Shown here: positions 9,011 to 18,247 of the stretch, piece by piece
Layout: every line of letters begins with the position of its first letter
How positions within the stretch are numbered: the first letter of the stretch is position 1
Source of the DNA: Arcticibacter sp045629565
Lineage (GTDB): Bacteria > Bacteroidota > Bacteroidia > Sphingobacteriales > Sphingobacteriaceae
DNA length: 64,000 nt
Assembly (NCBI RefSeq): GCF_045629565.1
Contig: NZ_JAZQRL010000037.1
Coordinates: 8,026 to 72,025 of the forward strand
Direction of reading: 5' to 3'
Position numbers and translations under genes: made by a program
Notes under the pieces: model-generated
Told to the model about the DNA's origin: nothing
Databases searched by the model: none
What the model saw: the letters and a program-made list of their open reading frames with translations, nothing else

Positions 9011-10186
9011 ATGTCAAACAAATACGAAAACCAGCTTAGAACTTTTCTTAGGATTTTGGAAGCTTACCCCGGCGCGATACAACTTTCGCGATTTCTTCCG
9101 GGATATTTTCGTGAACATAGACAAATGGGATCAGGCGACAGGCGTACAGCCAGTCGCCTTCTTTATAATTACTATAGGCTGGGAAAGGCATGTAGCTCTC
9201 TTCCGCCGGAAGAGCGACTCATGCTTGCAGAGTTTCTTTGTGAAGGTAAACAAAGTGTCTTTCTGCAGTCCCTGCGCCCTGCGCTTTATGCTCAGGCAGG
9301 TGATTCTCTCGCGGATCGCATATCATTTCTAGAGGCCTCCGAACCTGATTTTCTTCTGGCGGATATCTATCCCTTTGCCAATCACCTTTCTGACGGCATA
9401 CAGCATCGTGACTTCCTTAGCTCCTTCTTTCAGCAACCGGATCTATTTATCCGTGTACATCCTGGAAAATTGCCTCTGGTTATAGCGAAGCTTCGTGAAA
9501 GCGGAGTACTATATAAAGAAATTGCCGACCATTGTCTCGCCATGCCAAATGGAACAAAACTGGATCAGTTGTTTCCAGACTCAGTGATGAAACGGCCATT
9601 CGAAGTGCAGGACCTGGCATCGCAACGTTCAGGTGATTTTTTTAAGCCTTCAAAATACGACTATTGGTGGGATGCATGTGCGGCATCAGGGGGGAAATCA
9701 TTGCATTTGTTCCATCAACAAAAGGATATCAAACTTCTGGTTTCTGACGTTCGGGAAGGCATCCTCGAAAATCTCGATGAACGCTTCGCGAATGCTGGGT
9801 TTAAAACATACCAAAAGAAGGTTTTAGATCTTACAAAAGATCCCTCGCTGTTCATGCATAGTTATCAGTTTGATGGAATTATTCTGGATGCACCGTGTAC
9901 GGGTTCGGGAACGTGGGGCAGAAGCCCCGAGCTCATTAGCCAGTTTGAAGAAAGGCAAATTTTGACCTTTCAGCGTCTGCAGCGCATAATTGCGGGTAAT
10001 GTTATAAAGTTTCTAAAAGAGGGTAAGCCACTTGTTTACATTACGTGCTCGGTTTTCGCGGAAGAAAACGAAGCTAATGTAGACCACTTTGTAAAGACTT
10101 ACAATCTGAAAGTCGAAGATATGGAGCTGATCAAAGGTTACGATAGGCGAGCAGACAGTATGTTTGTGGCCAGACTCATCCGGTAG
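9011..10186 (+). CDS. RsmB/NOP2-family rRNA cytosine-C5 methyltransferase
   Basis: 391 residues. The SAM site appears as DACAASGGKSLHLF. Motif IV is DAPCTGSGTWGRSPE and motif VI is ITCSVFAEENE, giving the two conserved cysteines (PC and TCS) of m5C methyltransferases; in the Fmu/RsmB group the TCS cysteine is the nucleophile. An N-terminal helical region of about 150 residues fits RsmB more than RsmF. Likely acts on 16S rRNA. It follows guaA by 3 bases, so the two are probably co-transcribed, and it ends 8 bases from the convergent MarC gene. Exact target base unproven. Confidence 0.85.
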   Translation: MSNKYENQLRTFLRILEAYPGAIQLSRFLPGYFREHRQMGSGDRRTASRLLYNYYRLGKACSSLPPEERLMLAEFLCEGKQSVFLQSLRPALYAQAGDSLADRISFLEASEPDFLLADIYPFANHLSDGIQHRDFLSSFFQQPDLFIRVHPGKLPLVIAKLRESGVLYKEIADHCLAMPNGTKLDQLFPDSVMKRPFEVQDLASQRSGDFFKPSKYDYWWDACAASGGKSLHLFHQQKDIKLLVSDVREGILENLDERFANAGFKTYQKKVLDLTKDPSLFMHSYQFDGIILDAPCTGSGTWGRSPELISQFEERQILTFQRLQRIIAGNVIKFLKEGKPLVYITCSVFAEENEANVDHFVKTYNLKVEDMELIKGYDRRADSMFVARLIR

Positions 10187-10194
10187 TTTTACAC

Positions 10195-10773
10195 CTACAA
10201 TCCTGTATTGTTTTTGAACAGCTTGATTGCGATTGCGAGCAAAATAATACCGAATGCTTTACGCAATACGTTCAGCCCTGATTTTCCTAACAAGCGCTCT
10301 AGCCATATAACTTTTTTCAGAACGAAGTACACAAAAACCATGTTTAGGACGATACCAACGAGAATGTTTTGAGTATCGTACTCTGACTTCAATGATAGAA
10401 GTGTAGTCATCGTTCCGGCGCCAGCGATAAGAGGAAAAGCCAGCGGAACTATCGATACACTTTCGGGTACATCCTCCTTAAAGAGGTTAATCCCTAGAAT
10501 CATTTCCATCGCAATAAAGAAAATAACAAACGAACCGGCTATTGCAAAGGATGCAACGTCAAGCCCGATTATATTTAATAGTTCCGTTCCTAGAAAAAGG
10601 AACAGAATCATTAATATCATAGACACGAACGTCGCTTTCTCCGATTGTATATGCCCTGCTTTTTTTCTTAGTTCAATTACTACTGGAATGGAGCCAATTA
10701 TATCGATGATGGCAAACAAGATCATCGTTACAGATATAATCTGTTTGTGGTCGAAATCGAAGTATTCTGTCAT
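10195..10773 (-). CDS. MarC family integral membrane protein
   Basis: 192 residues with about six hydrophobic helices. MarC/UPF0056 features include the N-terminal AIIDIIGSIPVVIELRKK and the central PLAFPLIAGAGTMTTLLSL. The family sits in the inner membrane. Its former link to multiple antibiotic resistance was not upheld and its substrate is unknown. Convergent with the rRNA methyltransferase (8-base gap) and 46 bases downstream of the amino acid permease on the same strand. Confidence 0.88.
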   Translation of the reverse strand: MTEYFDFDHKQIISVTMILFAIIDIIGSIPVVIELRKKAGHIQSEKATFVSMILMILFLFLGTELLNIIGLDVASFAIAGSFVIFFIAMEMILGINLFKEDVPESVSIVPLAFPLIAGAGTMTTLLSLKSEYDTQNILVGIVLNMVFVYFVLKKVIWLERLLGKSGLNVLRKAFGIILLAIAIKLFKNNTGL

Positions 10774-10819
10774 TCTTTGTGGACTGATATGTCCGCAAAG
10801 ATATTAAGTTTACAGAGTT

Positions 10820-12301
10820 TTATATATTCTTTTCTTCGCGCAGCTGTCTTATTTTGCTATGGCGCTTCCCATAACTAAAATACAGTACTATCCCGAGGAA
10901 CATCCATCCGGCCAATCTGATCCAACTTTCTGATGGTAGCGAATACATCAGATAAACACAGACCAGTATACCCAGAACAGGTACAACAGGAACCCAGGGG
11001 GTTCTGAACGGACGCTCAGCATTCGGCAGTCTTTTTCGAAGCACAAGAATACCGAAGCATACTAGTGCAAAAGCAAACAAGGTACCTATACTTACCATGT
11101 GACCGAGATCAGATACGGGAACAAATCCGGCGAACAGGCTCACGAAAACCATAAAGAAGATGTTCGTTTTCCAGGGTGTGTGAAACTTCCTGTGTATCGA
11201 GCTGAAAAACCGTGGTAGTAAGCCGTCTTTCGCCATTGTATAAAATACGCGTGACTGACCCATAAGCATTACCAAAAGCACAGACGTATATCCTGCGAGA
11301 ATTGCTACTATCAATCCATCCTGTAAGAAGGTATAGCCCGTCATGGCAAATGCTGTGGCTGCTGGCTTAGCATCACCCGCAAAGTCCTTGTAATTTACTA
11401 AGCCTGTCATCACATGGGCGAATAGAACATACAGAACCACACACACCAATAGTGAACCAATAATCCCTATTGGCATACCTTTTTGGGGGTCTTTAGCCTC
11501 CTGAGCCGCAGTTGATACAGCATCGAAGCCAATAAACGCAAAGAAGACGACGGCAGCTCCGGTGGATATACCTGTCCAGCCGAAATTCTCAAATGCTCCA
11601 GTGTTTTCAGGAATATATGGGACATAGTTTTCAGGGTTGATATGACTCCATCCGAGGGTTATAAATAACACTACTACAGCTATTTTAACTACTACCAGAA
11701 CGTTGTTTATGGCTGCTGATTCGCGGGTTCCTCGCATTAAAACAAAAGACAGGAGGAAAACTATCAATACAGCGGGCAGGTTGATCAATCCTCCGGCTAT
11801 CACCGTTCCATCTCCAAGACGCACCGTCTCCCAAGGTGAGACAGCAAGCTGATGAGGAATTGTAATATTATACTTATGGAGGATTTCTAACAAGTATCTT
11901 GACCAACTAACCGATACGGTAGCGGCTCCGAGCGCATATTCCAGAACGAGGTCCCACCCTATAATCCATGCCATGAACTCTCCTAGTGTGGCATAAGAAT
12001 ACGTGTAGGCACTTCCGGCTACTGGAATCATTGATGCGAACTCCGCATAGCATAATCCAGCAAAAGCGCAGGCTATAGCTGCAAGGACAAAGGATATTGT
12101 TACAGCCGGCCCTGCATTTTCTGCAGCTGCAATGCCCGTGAGGGAAAACAATCCGGCACCTATTATAGCGCCAACACCCAGGGCTATCAGGTTGAAACTC
12201 GAAAGGGTTCGCTTAAGATGACCTTCGCCACTCGCACCTGCTTCTAACAGTAGCTGTTCAATAGACTTTTTATGGAACATAGATAGTAAAATAGAAATCA
12301 A
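10820..12301 (-). CDS. APC-superfamily amino acid permease
   Basis: 493 residues, about 12-13 membrane helices. Helix 1 has the substrate-binding glycine motif VGAIIGAGLFSLTG, and later FFAFIGFDAVSTAAQEAKDP is the cationic amino acid transporter (CAT/YfnA-like) signature. It resembles APA-family permeases of Bacteroidota; the substrate cannot be read from sequence. A second ATG seven codons in (12280) is an equally good start, since family members begin near MFHKKS. It lies 23 bases downstream of the pyrophosphatase gene on the same strand, so co-transcription is possible. Confidence 0.9.
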   Translation of the reverse strand: MISILLSMFHKKSIEQLLLEAGASGEGHLKRTLSSFNLIALGVGAIIGAGLFSLTGIAAAENAGPAVTISFVLAAIACAFAGLCYAEFASMIPVAGSAYTYSYATLGEFMAWIIGWDLVLEYALGAATVSVSWSRYLLEILHKYNITIPHQLAVSPWETVRLGDGTVIAGGLINLPAVLIVFLLSFVLMRGTRESAAINNVLVVVKIAVVVLFITLGWSHINPENYVPYIPENTGAFENFGWTGISTGAAVVFFAFIGFDAVSTAAQEAKDPQKGMPIGIIGSLLVCVVLYVLFAHVMTGLVNYKDFAGDAKPAATAFAMTGYTFLQDGLIVAILAGYTSVLLVMLMGQSRVFYTMAKDGLLPRFFSSIHRKFHTPWKTNIFFMVFVSLFAGFVPVSDLGHMVSIGTLFAFALVCFGILVLRKRLPNAERPFRTPWVPVVPVLGILVCVYLMYSLPSESWIRLAGWMFLGIVLYFSYGKRHSKIRQLREEKNI

Positions 12302-12324
12302 ACCTAATGCTTTTTCCTTTTAAA

Positions 12325-14565
12325 TCACAAGTGAATTGTAATCAAGTCGCTTTTTTCGCTGTCAGGAATTACATATACAGGCGATGTTGCAGAGCGGAGG
12401 TGGATCTTTTTATCTTGCACTTGACGTGATCTGGATGTATGAGTGTTTTGTGAATCAGCTATATGTGGAGCAATAATTAAAGAGACAATCGACATAAGCT
12501 TGATAAGAATATTCATTGAAGGACCGGACGTGTCTTTGAAGGGATCTCCGACAGTATCGCCGGTTATTGAGGCCTTATGTGGTTCTGAATTTTTGTAGAA
12601 CGTCTCGTCGTTGATCAAGGCTCCCTTTTCGAATGATTTCTTTGCATTGTCCCAGGCTCCACCGGCGTTGGATTGGAACATACCCATAAGCACTCCCGAA
12701 ACAGTGACTCCAGCCAGCACTCCACCCAGGACTTCAGGCCCAAGGGTGAAGCCAACAAGCACAGGAACCACCAGAGCAATAGCTCCGGGAAGCATCATTT
12801 CTCTAAGGGAAGCTTTAGTAGATATCGCAATACATTTTTCATATTCGGGTCTTGCCTCGTATTCCATTATACCGGGGATGTCACGGAACTGCCTGCGAAC
12901 CTCTTGTACCATGTCCATGGCAGCCCTACCAACAGCGGCGATGGCGAGGGAGGAAAAAATATAGGGGATCATACCGCCCACAAATAGCCCTGCAAGAACA
13001 TCCGCTTTATAGATATCAATAGAATCGATCCCCGCAATGCCGACAAATGCAGCAAAGAGTGCGAGCGATGTAAGTGCAGCGGATGCTATTGCAAAACCTT
13101 TTCCCGTAGCCGCAGTTGTATTTCCGACTGCGTCGAGATTATCTGTCCGCTCCCTTACTTCTGCTGGTAATTTGCTCATCTCTGCGATTCCACCGGCATT
13201 GTCTGCGATCGGTCCAAATGCATCAATAGCCAATTGCATTGCTGTAGTAGCCATCATTCCTGCTGCTGCTATTGCAACGCCATAGAGTCCTGCGAAATGG
13301 TATGATCCGTAAATTCCACATGCAAGAACCAGTATTGGAAGTAAGGTGGATTCCATCCCAACCGATAGTCCGCCAATGATATTTGTAGCATGTCCTGTTG
13401 ATGACTGATTAACAATTGACTGGACTGGTCTTTTGCCCATAGCGGTGTAATATTCAGTAATCAAACTCATGAGCGTTCCTACTAGAAGACCAACCAAAAT
13501 AGAATAAAAGACATCCTCTTTGGTAAATGAGAAGCCTCTTATGAGCATGGTGTCTGGTAGCATCCAGATAACTGCGAAGTAAGAGGCCAGCGCTGTTAAT
13601 ATTATCGAAGACCAGTTTCCCAGATTAAGAGCAGCGAGAACACTATCCGATTCATTTTTTATCCTTACAAAAAAGGTAGATACGATCGAAAAGATCAGCC
13701 CTAACCCGGCAATCAGCATGGGAAGCAAGATAGGAGCAATTCCACCGAAATTATCTACCGAAATAATCTCGCGGCCCAATACCATTGTTGCGAGTATTGT
13801 AGCTACGTAAGACCCGAAAAGATCAGCTCCCATACCCGCTACATCGCCTACGTTATCACCTACATTGTCGGCAATGGTAGCTGGATTTCTTACATCGTCT
13901 TCCGGAATACCGGCTTCCACCTTGCCAACGAGATCGGCTCCAACATCTGCAGCTTTGGTATATATCCCGCCCCCTACACGCGCAAAAAGTGCTATTGACT
14001 CGGCACCCAGTGAAAATCCCGCGAGCACTTCAAGGGCTTTCTCCATACTCTTCCCATTAACCTCGGCACCAGTCTGAACCACATACATTTGATAAAAAAC
14101 AATGAAAAGAGAACCCAAGCCGAGAACCGCGAGGCCAGCGACACCGAGTCCCATCACACTTCCTCCGTTGAATGCTACCCTGAAAGCCTTCGAAAGGCTC
14201 GTTTTGGCCGCCTGAGCGGTGCGGACATTTGCTTTGGTGGCAATATTCATTCCGATATATCCGGCAAGCGCTGATGTAAAAGCACCAATCAGAAAAGAGA
14301 CGGAAATCATCCAGCTTGAAGTCTCCACAAGCGTACCCGACCAACACAATATTGCACCAGTAACAAGCGCAAAATAACTGAGGACCTTCCATTCTGCTTT
14401 TAAAAAAGCCATAGCACCGGCAGCGATGTATCCGGAAAGTGTTTGCATTTCAGCATCTCCGGGATCTTGGCTGATTACCCATTTTGATTTCGAGAACATT
14501 ACAATGATCCCAAGAATACCCATCAATGGGATGAGATAGATTAAGTTTGCGTACAGAAAGTTCAT
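12325..14565 (-). CDS. hppA: Membrane-bound ion-pumping pyrophosphatase (K+-dependent type)
   Basis: 746 residues with about 16 membrane helices. The catalytic PPi/Mg site is DVGADLVGKVEAGIPEDD followed by RNPATIADNVGDNVGD. The K+ site reads GNTTAATGKG: an Ala where K+-independent enzymes carry Lys, which by family rules indicates a K+-dependent pump; H+ versus Na+ transport cannot be read here. It couples cytosolic PPi hydrolysis to cation export. After the usual last helix (LIIAPHIA) the frame continues about 43 polar residues, an unusual tail. Start chosen at the ATG directly before the hydrophobic first helix. Confidence 0.96.
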   Translation of the reverse strand: MNFLYANLIYLIPLMGILGIIVMFSKSKWVISQDPGDAEMQTLSGYIAAGAMAFLKAEWKVLSYFALVTGAILCWSGTLVETSSWMISVSFLIGAFTSALAGYIGMNIATKANVRTAQAAKTSLSKAFRVAFNGGSVMGLGVAGLAVLGLGSLFIVFYQMYVVQTGAEVNGKSMEKALEVLAGFSLGAESIALFARVGGGIYTKAADVGADLVGKVEAGIPEDDVRNPATIADNVGDNVGDVAGMGADLFGSYVATILATMVLGREIISVDNFGGIAPILLPMLIAGLGLIFSIVSTFFVRIKNESDSVLAALNLGNWSSIILTALASYFAVIWMLPDTMLIRGFSFTKEDVFYSILVGLLVGTLMSLITEYYTAMGKRPVQSIVNQSSTGHATNIIGGLSVGMESTLLPILVLACGIYGSYHFAGLYGVAIAAAGMMATTAMQLAIDAFGPIADNAGGIAEMSKLPAEVRERTDNLDAVGNTTAATGKGFAIASAALTSLALFAAFVGIAGIDSIDIYKADVLAGLFVGGMIPYIFSSLAIAAVGRAAMDMVQEVRRQFRDIPGIMEYEARPEYEKCIAISTKASLREMMLPGAIALVVPVLVGFTLGPEVLGGVLAGVTVSGVLMGMFQSNAGGAWDNAKKSFEKGALINDETFYKNSEPHKASITGDTVGDPFKDTSGPSMNILIKLMSIVSLIIAPHIADSQNTHTSRSRQVQDKKIHLRSATSPVYVIPDSEKSDLITIHL

Positions 14566-14611
14566 ATTGGTAGCTGGTTAGTTTATGCATGTTCATAGGT
14601 GCTGCTTATAG

Positions 14612-15334
14612 CTAATCGACCATCTTACCTGATTTTTTAAGATATCTTACAAATAGGTATAGGAGAGTTAGCGCTGCGAGGAAAACTGCGATTAAAATAT
14701 TCCTTAAGTCGTTGTCATTGCTGGTGATCTGCGGATAGTAGAGAAGAAGGATAAGGGTGATTCCCACCAACCAAATAAACTGCGTATTGTATTCCTTTAA
14801 AATCCATCTCCTTACATTAAAGTGCATACCATGGAGTGTAGAGCCTATACCTTTCCAATTAATCCACCATCGATCAACTCGATCACAGTACATTTCAAAG
14901 TCCTTCCCGAATTTGTTTCTCAGAAAGTTTTCTTCAGCAAGGACGATGGCTTGGTATATAAAGAGAAAGACAGGCATGAACAGACCTACGAACAAAGCAG
15001 AATTGGAGAGAATCCCCACACCTAGAAGCATTAAAATATTACCCACGTAAAGTGGATTTCTGCAATGACGAAAGACGCCTTCTGTGACCAGATTGTCCGC
15101 ATAGACTTTCTTATTTTGCCCTCCACGAACTATATAGGCGAGCCCGATTGTGAGGCCTCTGATAAGTTGTCCGCTAACAGTGATTATCAATCCCAATACA
15201 ATCGGCCAGATATAATAATTTTGTCCAAATGCGTCTTCGGTAAAAATCCGGGGAGAAGGAATAAAGAGAGCCAGATACAGAAAAATGAAAAGCACATTTC
15301 TGTACCTGAAGAAAAAGTTGCCAATAGAAACCAT
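14612..15334 (-). CDS. PEMT/ICMT-like membrane methyltransferase
   Basis: 240 residues with about five hydrophobic segments. The SAM-binding signature of the isoprenylcysteine carboxyl methyltransferase / phospholipid methyltransferase group is visible as VTEGVFRHCRNPLYVGN and later a conserved acidic-basic patch (EENFLRNKFGKDFEMYCDRV). The substrate in bacteria is generally unknown. Its start codon is one base after the cmoA stop, so the two are surely co-translated; this odd pairing is the main functional hint. Ends 47 bases before the pyrophosphatase gene start on the same strand. Confidence 0.8.
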   Translation of the reverse strand: MVSIGNFFFRYRNVLFIFLYLALFIPSPRIFTEDAFGQNYYIWPIVLGLIITVSGQLIRGLTIGLAYIVRGGQNKKVYADNLVTEGVFRHCRNPLYVGNILMLLGVGILSNSALFVGLFMPVFLFIYQAIVLAEENFLRNKFGKDFEMYCDRVDRWWINWKGIGSTLHGMHFNVRRWILKEYNTQFIWLVGITLILLLYYPQITSNDNDLRNILIAVFLAALTLLYLFVRYLKKSGKMVD

Positions 15335-15335
15335 G

Positions 15336-16097
15336 TTAATTTTTTACTGCTACGATGCCTGAAAAATTATACCATTTGAAAAAAACTTCGCATTGAGAAA
15401 AGCCAGCCTCTTTAAGCAGGAGGATATTTTCCGACAGCTTATAAGGAATTAATACATTTTCCAGTGCTTCACGCTTCTGGGATATTTCCATCTCGCTATA
15501 ATGATTCCGTCTCTTGTAGTCGTAATAGTATTGGATAAAGCTGCGGTTAAAAGAGCTTTCCTCTGCTAAAATTTTTTCGACCAGAATAAGTACACCGCCA
15601 GGCACCAAGCCCTCTACAATTTTCCTTAGTACTTTTTCGCGACATATGGGTCTTATAAATTGTAAGGTCAGGCATAATACAACAACCGATGCATTCTTTA
15701 TTTCAAAATCCTGCTGAATGTTTGCTTCAATCAATTCGTAGGGGCGCTGAAAACCCGCCTCTTTAAGTTTACCATCGCATTTCTTCAGCATCTCTGATGC
15801 GTCATCAATACCTACGAATTTGATATCTTCCGAAACGGTCTCATTCATTCCTATCAGAGTAGTTCCCGTGGAGCAGCCAAGATCATAGACTACTGTTTCG
15901 GGAAGTGCATGTTCGGCTGCGAGTTCTGAGATCATCCTTTGCATTTCGTCATAAAAAGGTACCGAGCGACTTACCATGTCATCGAAGACGCTGACAACCT
16001 TGGTGCCGAACTTAAAGTCTGAGACCCGATTGATCTGGTCTCGGAAAACCTCGTCTCTTGGAGGCTCCGCGTTGGTGTTTTTAATATCGGTTTTCAA
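15336..16097 (-). CDS. cmoA: Carboxy-S-adenosyl-L-methionine synthase
   Basis: 253 residues, as in the family. A Rossmann methyltransferase fold with SAM loop VYDLGCSTGTTLIG, the CmoA N-terminal signature FDDMVSRSVPFYDEMQRMI, and the C-terminal SQKREALENVLIP. The Arg in SQKR corresponds to the E. coli CmoA arginine that binds the carboxyl group of carboxy-SAM, so true synthase activity (SAM + prephenate to carboxy-SAM) is likely rather than ordinary methyl transfer. The usual partner, CmoB, which uses carboxy-SAM on tRNA wobble uridine, is not in the window; instead a PEMT/ICMT-like gene follows after one base. Confidence 0.88.
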   Translation of the reverse strand: MKTDIKNTNAEPPRDEVFRDQINRVSDFKFGTKVVSVFDDMVSRSVPFYDEMQRMISELAAEHALPETVVYDLGCSTGTTLIGMNETVSEDIKFVGIDDASEMLKKCDGKLKEAGFQRPYELIEANIQQDFEIKNASVVVLCLTLQFIRPICREKVLRKIVEGLVPGGVLILVEKILAEESSFNRSFIQYYYDYKRRNHYSEMEISQKREALENVLIPYKLSENILLLKEAGFSQCEVFFKWYNFSGIVAVKN

Positions 16098-16206
16098 GTT
16101 TATAAAGTTGGTATGCAGTAAACGGATATTCAGGTGGATAGTTTTTTATCTAATATATTAAATTGCTTTGGTTTAATACTATAGACGATTATTATACAAG
16201 TTTGAT

Positions 16207-16214
16207 TATTTTTG
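16207..16214 (+). promoter_or_regulatory. Candidate -7 box for aguBA
   Basis: TATTTTTG is an exact TAnnTTTG match, ending 19 bases before the aguB ATG. No TTTG lies at the expected -33 position. It is in the 136-base region between divergent cmoA and aguB. Confidence 0.4.
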
Positions 16215-16233
16215 TGGAACATACAAATATTAG

Positions 16234-17106
16234 ATGGATCAGAAAGTCAAAGTAGGACTGGTGCAGATGAGCTGCACTTCGGGTAAGGAAGATAATCTTA
16301 AAAAAACTATTTCAAAGATCAGAGAGGTTGCAGGCCAGGGTGCTCAAATAGTTTGCTTACAGGAATTATTTACTTCGTTATATTTTTGTGATGTTGAAGA
16401 TTATGACAACTTTTTGTTAGCAGAAACGATTCCTGGTCCTTCAACCGATTCACTTTCGGAAGTGGCAAAGGAGCTCAACGTCGTAATTATAGCTTCATTA
16501 TTCGAAAAAAGAGCTCAGGGTTTGTATCATAATACAACAGCAGTTTTGGATGCAGATGGTACTTATTTAGGTAAATATCGAAAGATGCATATCCCTGATG
16601 ACCCAGGTTATTATGAGAAGTTCTATTTTACGCCAGGGGATATGGGGTATAAGGTATTTGATACCAAATATGCCAAAATCGGTGTGCTTATTTGTTGGGA
16701 TCAATGGTATCCTGAAGCGGCACGTATCACTGCCCTGATGGGTGCAGAAATATTGTTTTTTCCTACAGCAATTGGCTGGGCGTCTTCTCAGGAAGTAAAT
16801 ACAAATACGGAGCAATATAATGCATGGCAGACCATACAGCGTAGCCACGCGGTCGCAAACGGAGTTCATGTGGTTTCTGTTAATCGGACTGGTGATGAGG
16901 GCCATATGAAGTTCTGGGGTGGATCTTTTATTGCAAATCCATTTGGAACAGTATTATACCAGGCACCTCATACTGAGGAAGAAAACCATGTGCATGAATT
17001 AGACTTAAGTAAGTCTGACCGTTATCGCACGCATTGGCCATTTCTTCGCGATAGAAGGATCGACTCTTATACACCTATAACCAAACGTTATATCGATGAA
17101 GGGTAA
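16234..17106 (+). CDS. aguB: N-carbamoylputrescine amidohydrolase
   Basis: 290 residues of the nitrilase superfamily. The catalytic triad can be placed: Glu44 (CLQELF), Lys117 (KYRKMHIPDD) and Cys154 (LICWDQWYPEA). The QWYPEAAR and GRxxxHWPFLRDRRID-like C-terminal stretches are typical of AguB. Reaction by family: N-carbamoylputrescine to putrescine, CO2 and ammonia. It overlaps aguA by 11 bases, and the pair completes agmatine to putrescine without agmatinase. No signal peptide, so cytosolic. Confidence 0.95.
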   Translation: MDQKVKVGLVQMSCTSGKEDNLKKTISKIREVAGQGAQIVCLQELFTSLYFCDVEDYDNFLLAETIPGPSTDSLSEVAKELNVVIIASLFEKRAQGLYHNTTAVLDADGTYLGKYRKMHIPDDPGYYEKFYFTPGDMGYKVFDTKYAKIGVLICWDQWYPEAARITALMGAEILFFPTAIGWASSQEVNTNTEQYNAWQTIQRSHAVANGVHVVSVNRTGDEGHMKFWGGSFIANPFGTVLYQAPHTEEENHVHELDLSKSDRYRTHWPFLRDRRIDSYTPITKRYIDEG

Positions 17107-18181
17107 TTTTATTTCAGCAGGATTTCCTCCCTTTGCAAATGGCTCTACCCCGAAATCGCTAGGCTACACTTTCCCCGCAGAATGGGCGCGGCATGAAGCT
17201 ACCTGGCTGAGCTGGCCACATAAAGAAGCGAGCTGGCCTGGGAAGTTAGATGCGATATTCACTCCGTACGCGCAGTTTATCAAAATATTATCTTTAGGTG
17301 AGAAGGTACGGATCAACGTTTTAGATGAAGCAATGAAGAACTTCGCACTGAAACATATTGAACCGACCGGTGCTGACCTTACTAAAATTGAGTTCTTTTA
17401 TCATAAGACTGACGACGCCTGGTGTCGCGATCATGGTCCGGCATTTCTAATTAACCCCCATGCGGAGAACAAAAAAGTTATCGTTGATTGGGGATATAAT
17501 GCTTGGGGAGGCAAGTATCCACCTTATGACCAGGATGATATTATTCCGACGCTCATCGGCCAATCGTTCGACCTACCAGTTTTTCATCCGGGAATTGTAA
17601 TGGAAGGTGGATCCGTTGAATTTAATGGAGCTGGTACCATACTTACTTCAACATGCTGCCTTCTTAACGAGAATCGTAATCCCCACCTTAATCAGGGACA
17701 AATCGAGGAGTATTTATGTGAGTTTTATGGTGCAGATCAAATTTTATGGGTCAATGAAGGAATTGAAGGTGATGATACTGATGGACATATTGATGATACC
17801 ATTCGTTTCGTGAACCGAGATACAGTGCTCTCAGTCGTGGAAACCAATATTTATGACGACAATTATTCGCTGCTGCAACAAAACCTGTCATCATTAAGTA
17901 AGATGCGTCTTCTGGACGGCAAACAACTTAACGTGGTTGAACTTCCTATGCCTGATCCGGTGGTTTATGATGATATGCGTTTGCCTGCGTCTTATGCCAA
18001 TTACTATATCAGCAATGAACATGTTATTGTGCCTACATATCGTTGTGACAATGATGATAAGGCACTTGACATCATTGGTGCCTGTTATCCGGAGCGTAAG
18101 ATAGTGGGTATTGATTCAACTGAGATTATTTGGGGATTGGGCAGCTTTCACTGCCTTAGCCAACAAGAGCCGAGTATTTAA
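17096..18181 (+). CDS. aguA: Agmatine deiminase
   Basis: 361 residues of the peptidylarginine-deiminase-like (PAD_porph) fold. Visible motifs are WPHKEASWPGK at the N-terminus, the acidic substrate segment DDAWCRDHGP, VMEGGSVEFNGAGT, and the nucleophile Cys353 in GLGSFHCLSQQEP at the C-terminus. Reaction by family: agmatine to N-carbamoylputrescine plus ammonia, the substrate of AguB just upstream. Its final isoleucine codon and stop lie inside the left arm of the large palindrome at 18176-18247. Confidence 0.96.
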   Translation: MKGNFISAGFPPFANGSTPKSLGYTFPAEWARHEATWLSWPHKEASWPGKLDAIFTPYAQFIKILSLGEKVRINVLDEAMKNFALKHIEPTGADLTKIEFFYHKTDDAWCRDHGPAFLINPHAENKKVIVDWGYNAWGGKYPPYDQDDIIPTLIGQSFDLPVFHPGIVMEGGSVEFNGAGTILTSTCCLLNENRNPHLNQGQIEEYLCEFYGADQILWVNEGIEGDDTDGHIDDTIRFVNRDTVLSVVETNIYDDNYSLLQQNLSSLSKMRLLDGKQLNVVELPMPDPVVYDDMRLPASYANYYISNEHVIVPTYRCDNDDKALDIIGACYPERKIVGIDSTEIIWGLGSFHCLSQQEPSI

Positions 18182-18247
18182 ACTATCCTATAAACAGAAA
18201 AGGGGTCCAAAGTTGGACCCCTTTTCTGTTTATAGGATAGTTTAAAT
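18176..18247. terminator. 72-nt perfect palindrome, probable bidirectional terminator
   Basis: Arms 18176-18210 and 18213-18247 are 35 bases each and perfectly complementary, with only the two bases AG between them. It starts in the last sense codon of aguA (+) and ends in the stop codon of the S46 peptidase gene (-), so it fills the whole convergent gap. The GC-rich core (AGGGGTCCAA and its complement) flanked by AAAA/TTTT is terminator-like in both directions. The arms are far longer than a terminator needs. Confidence 0.85.
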
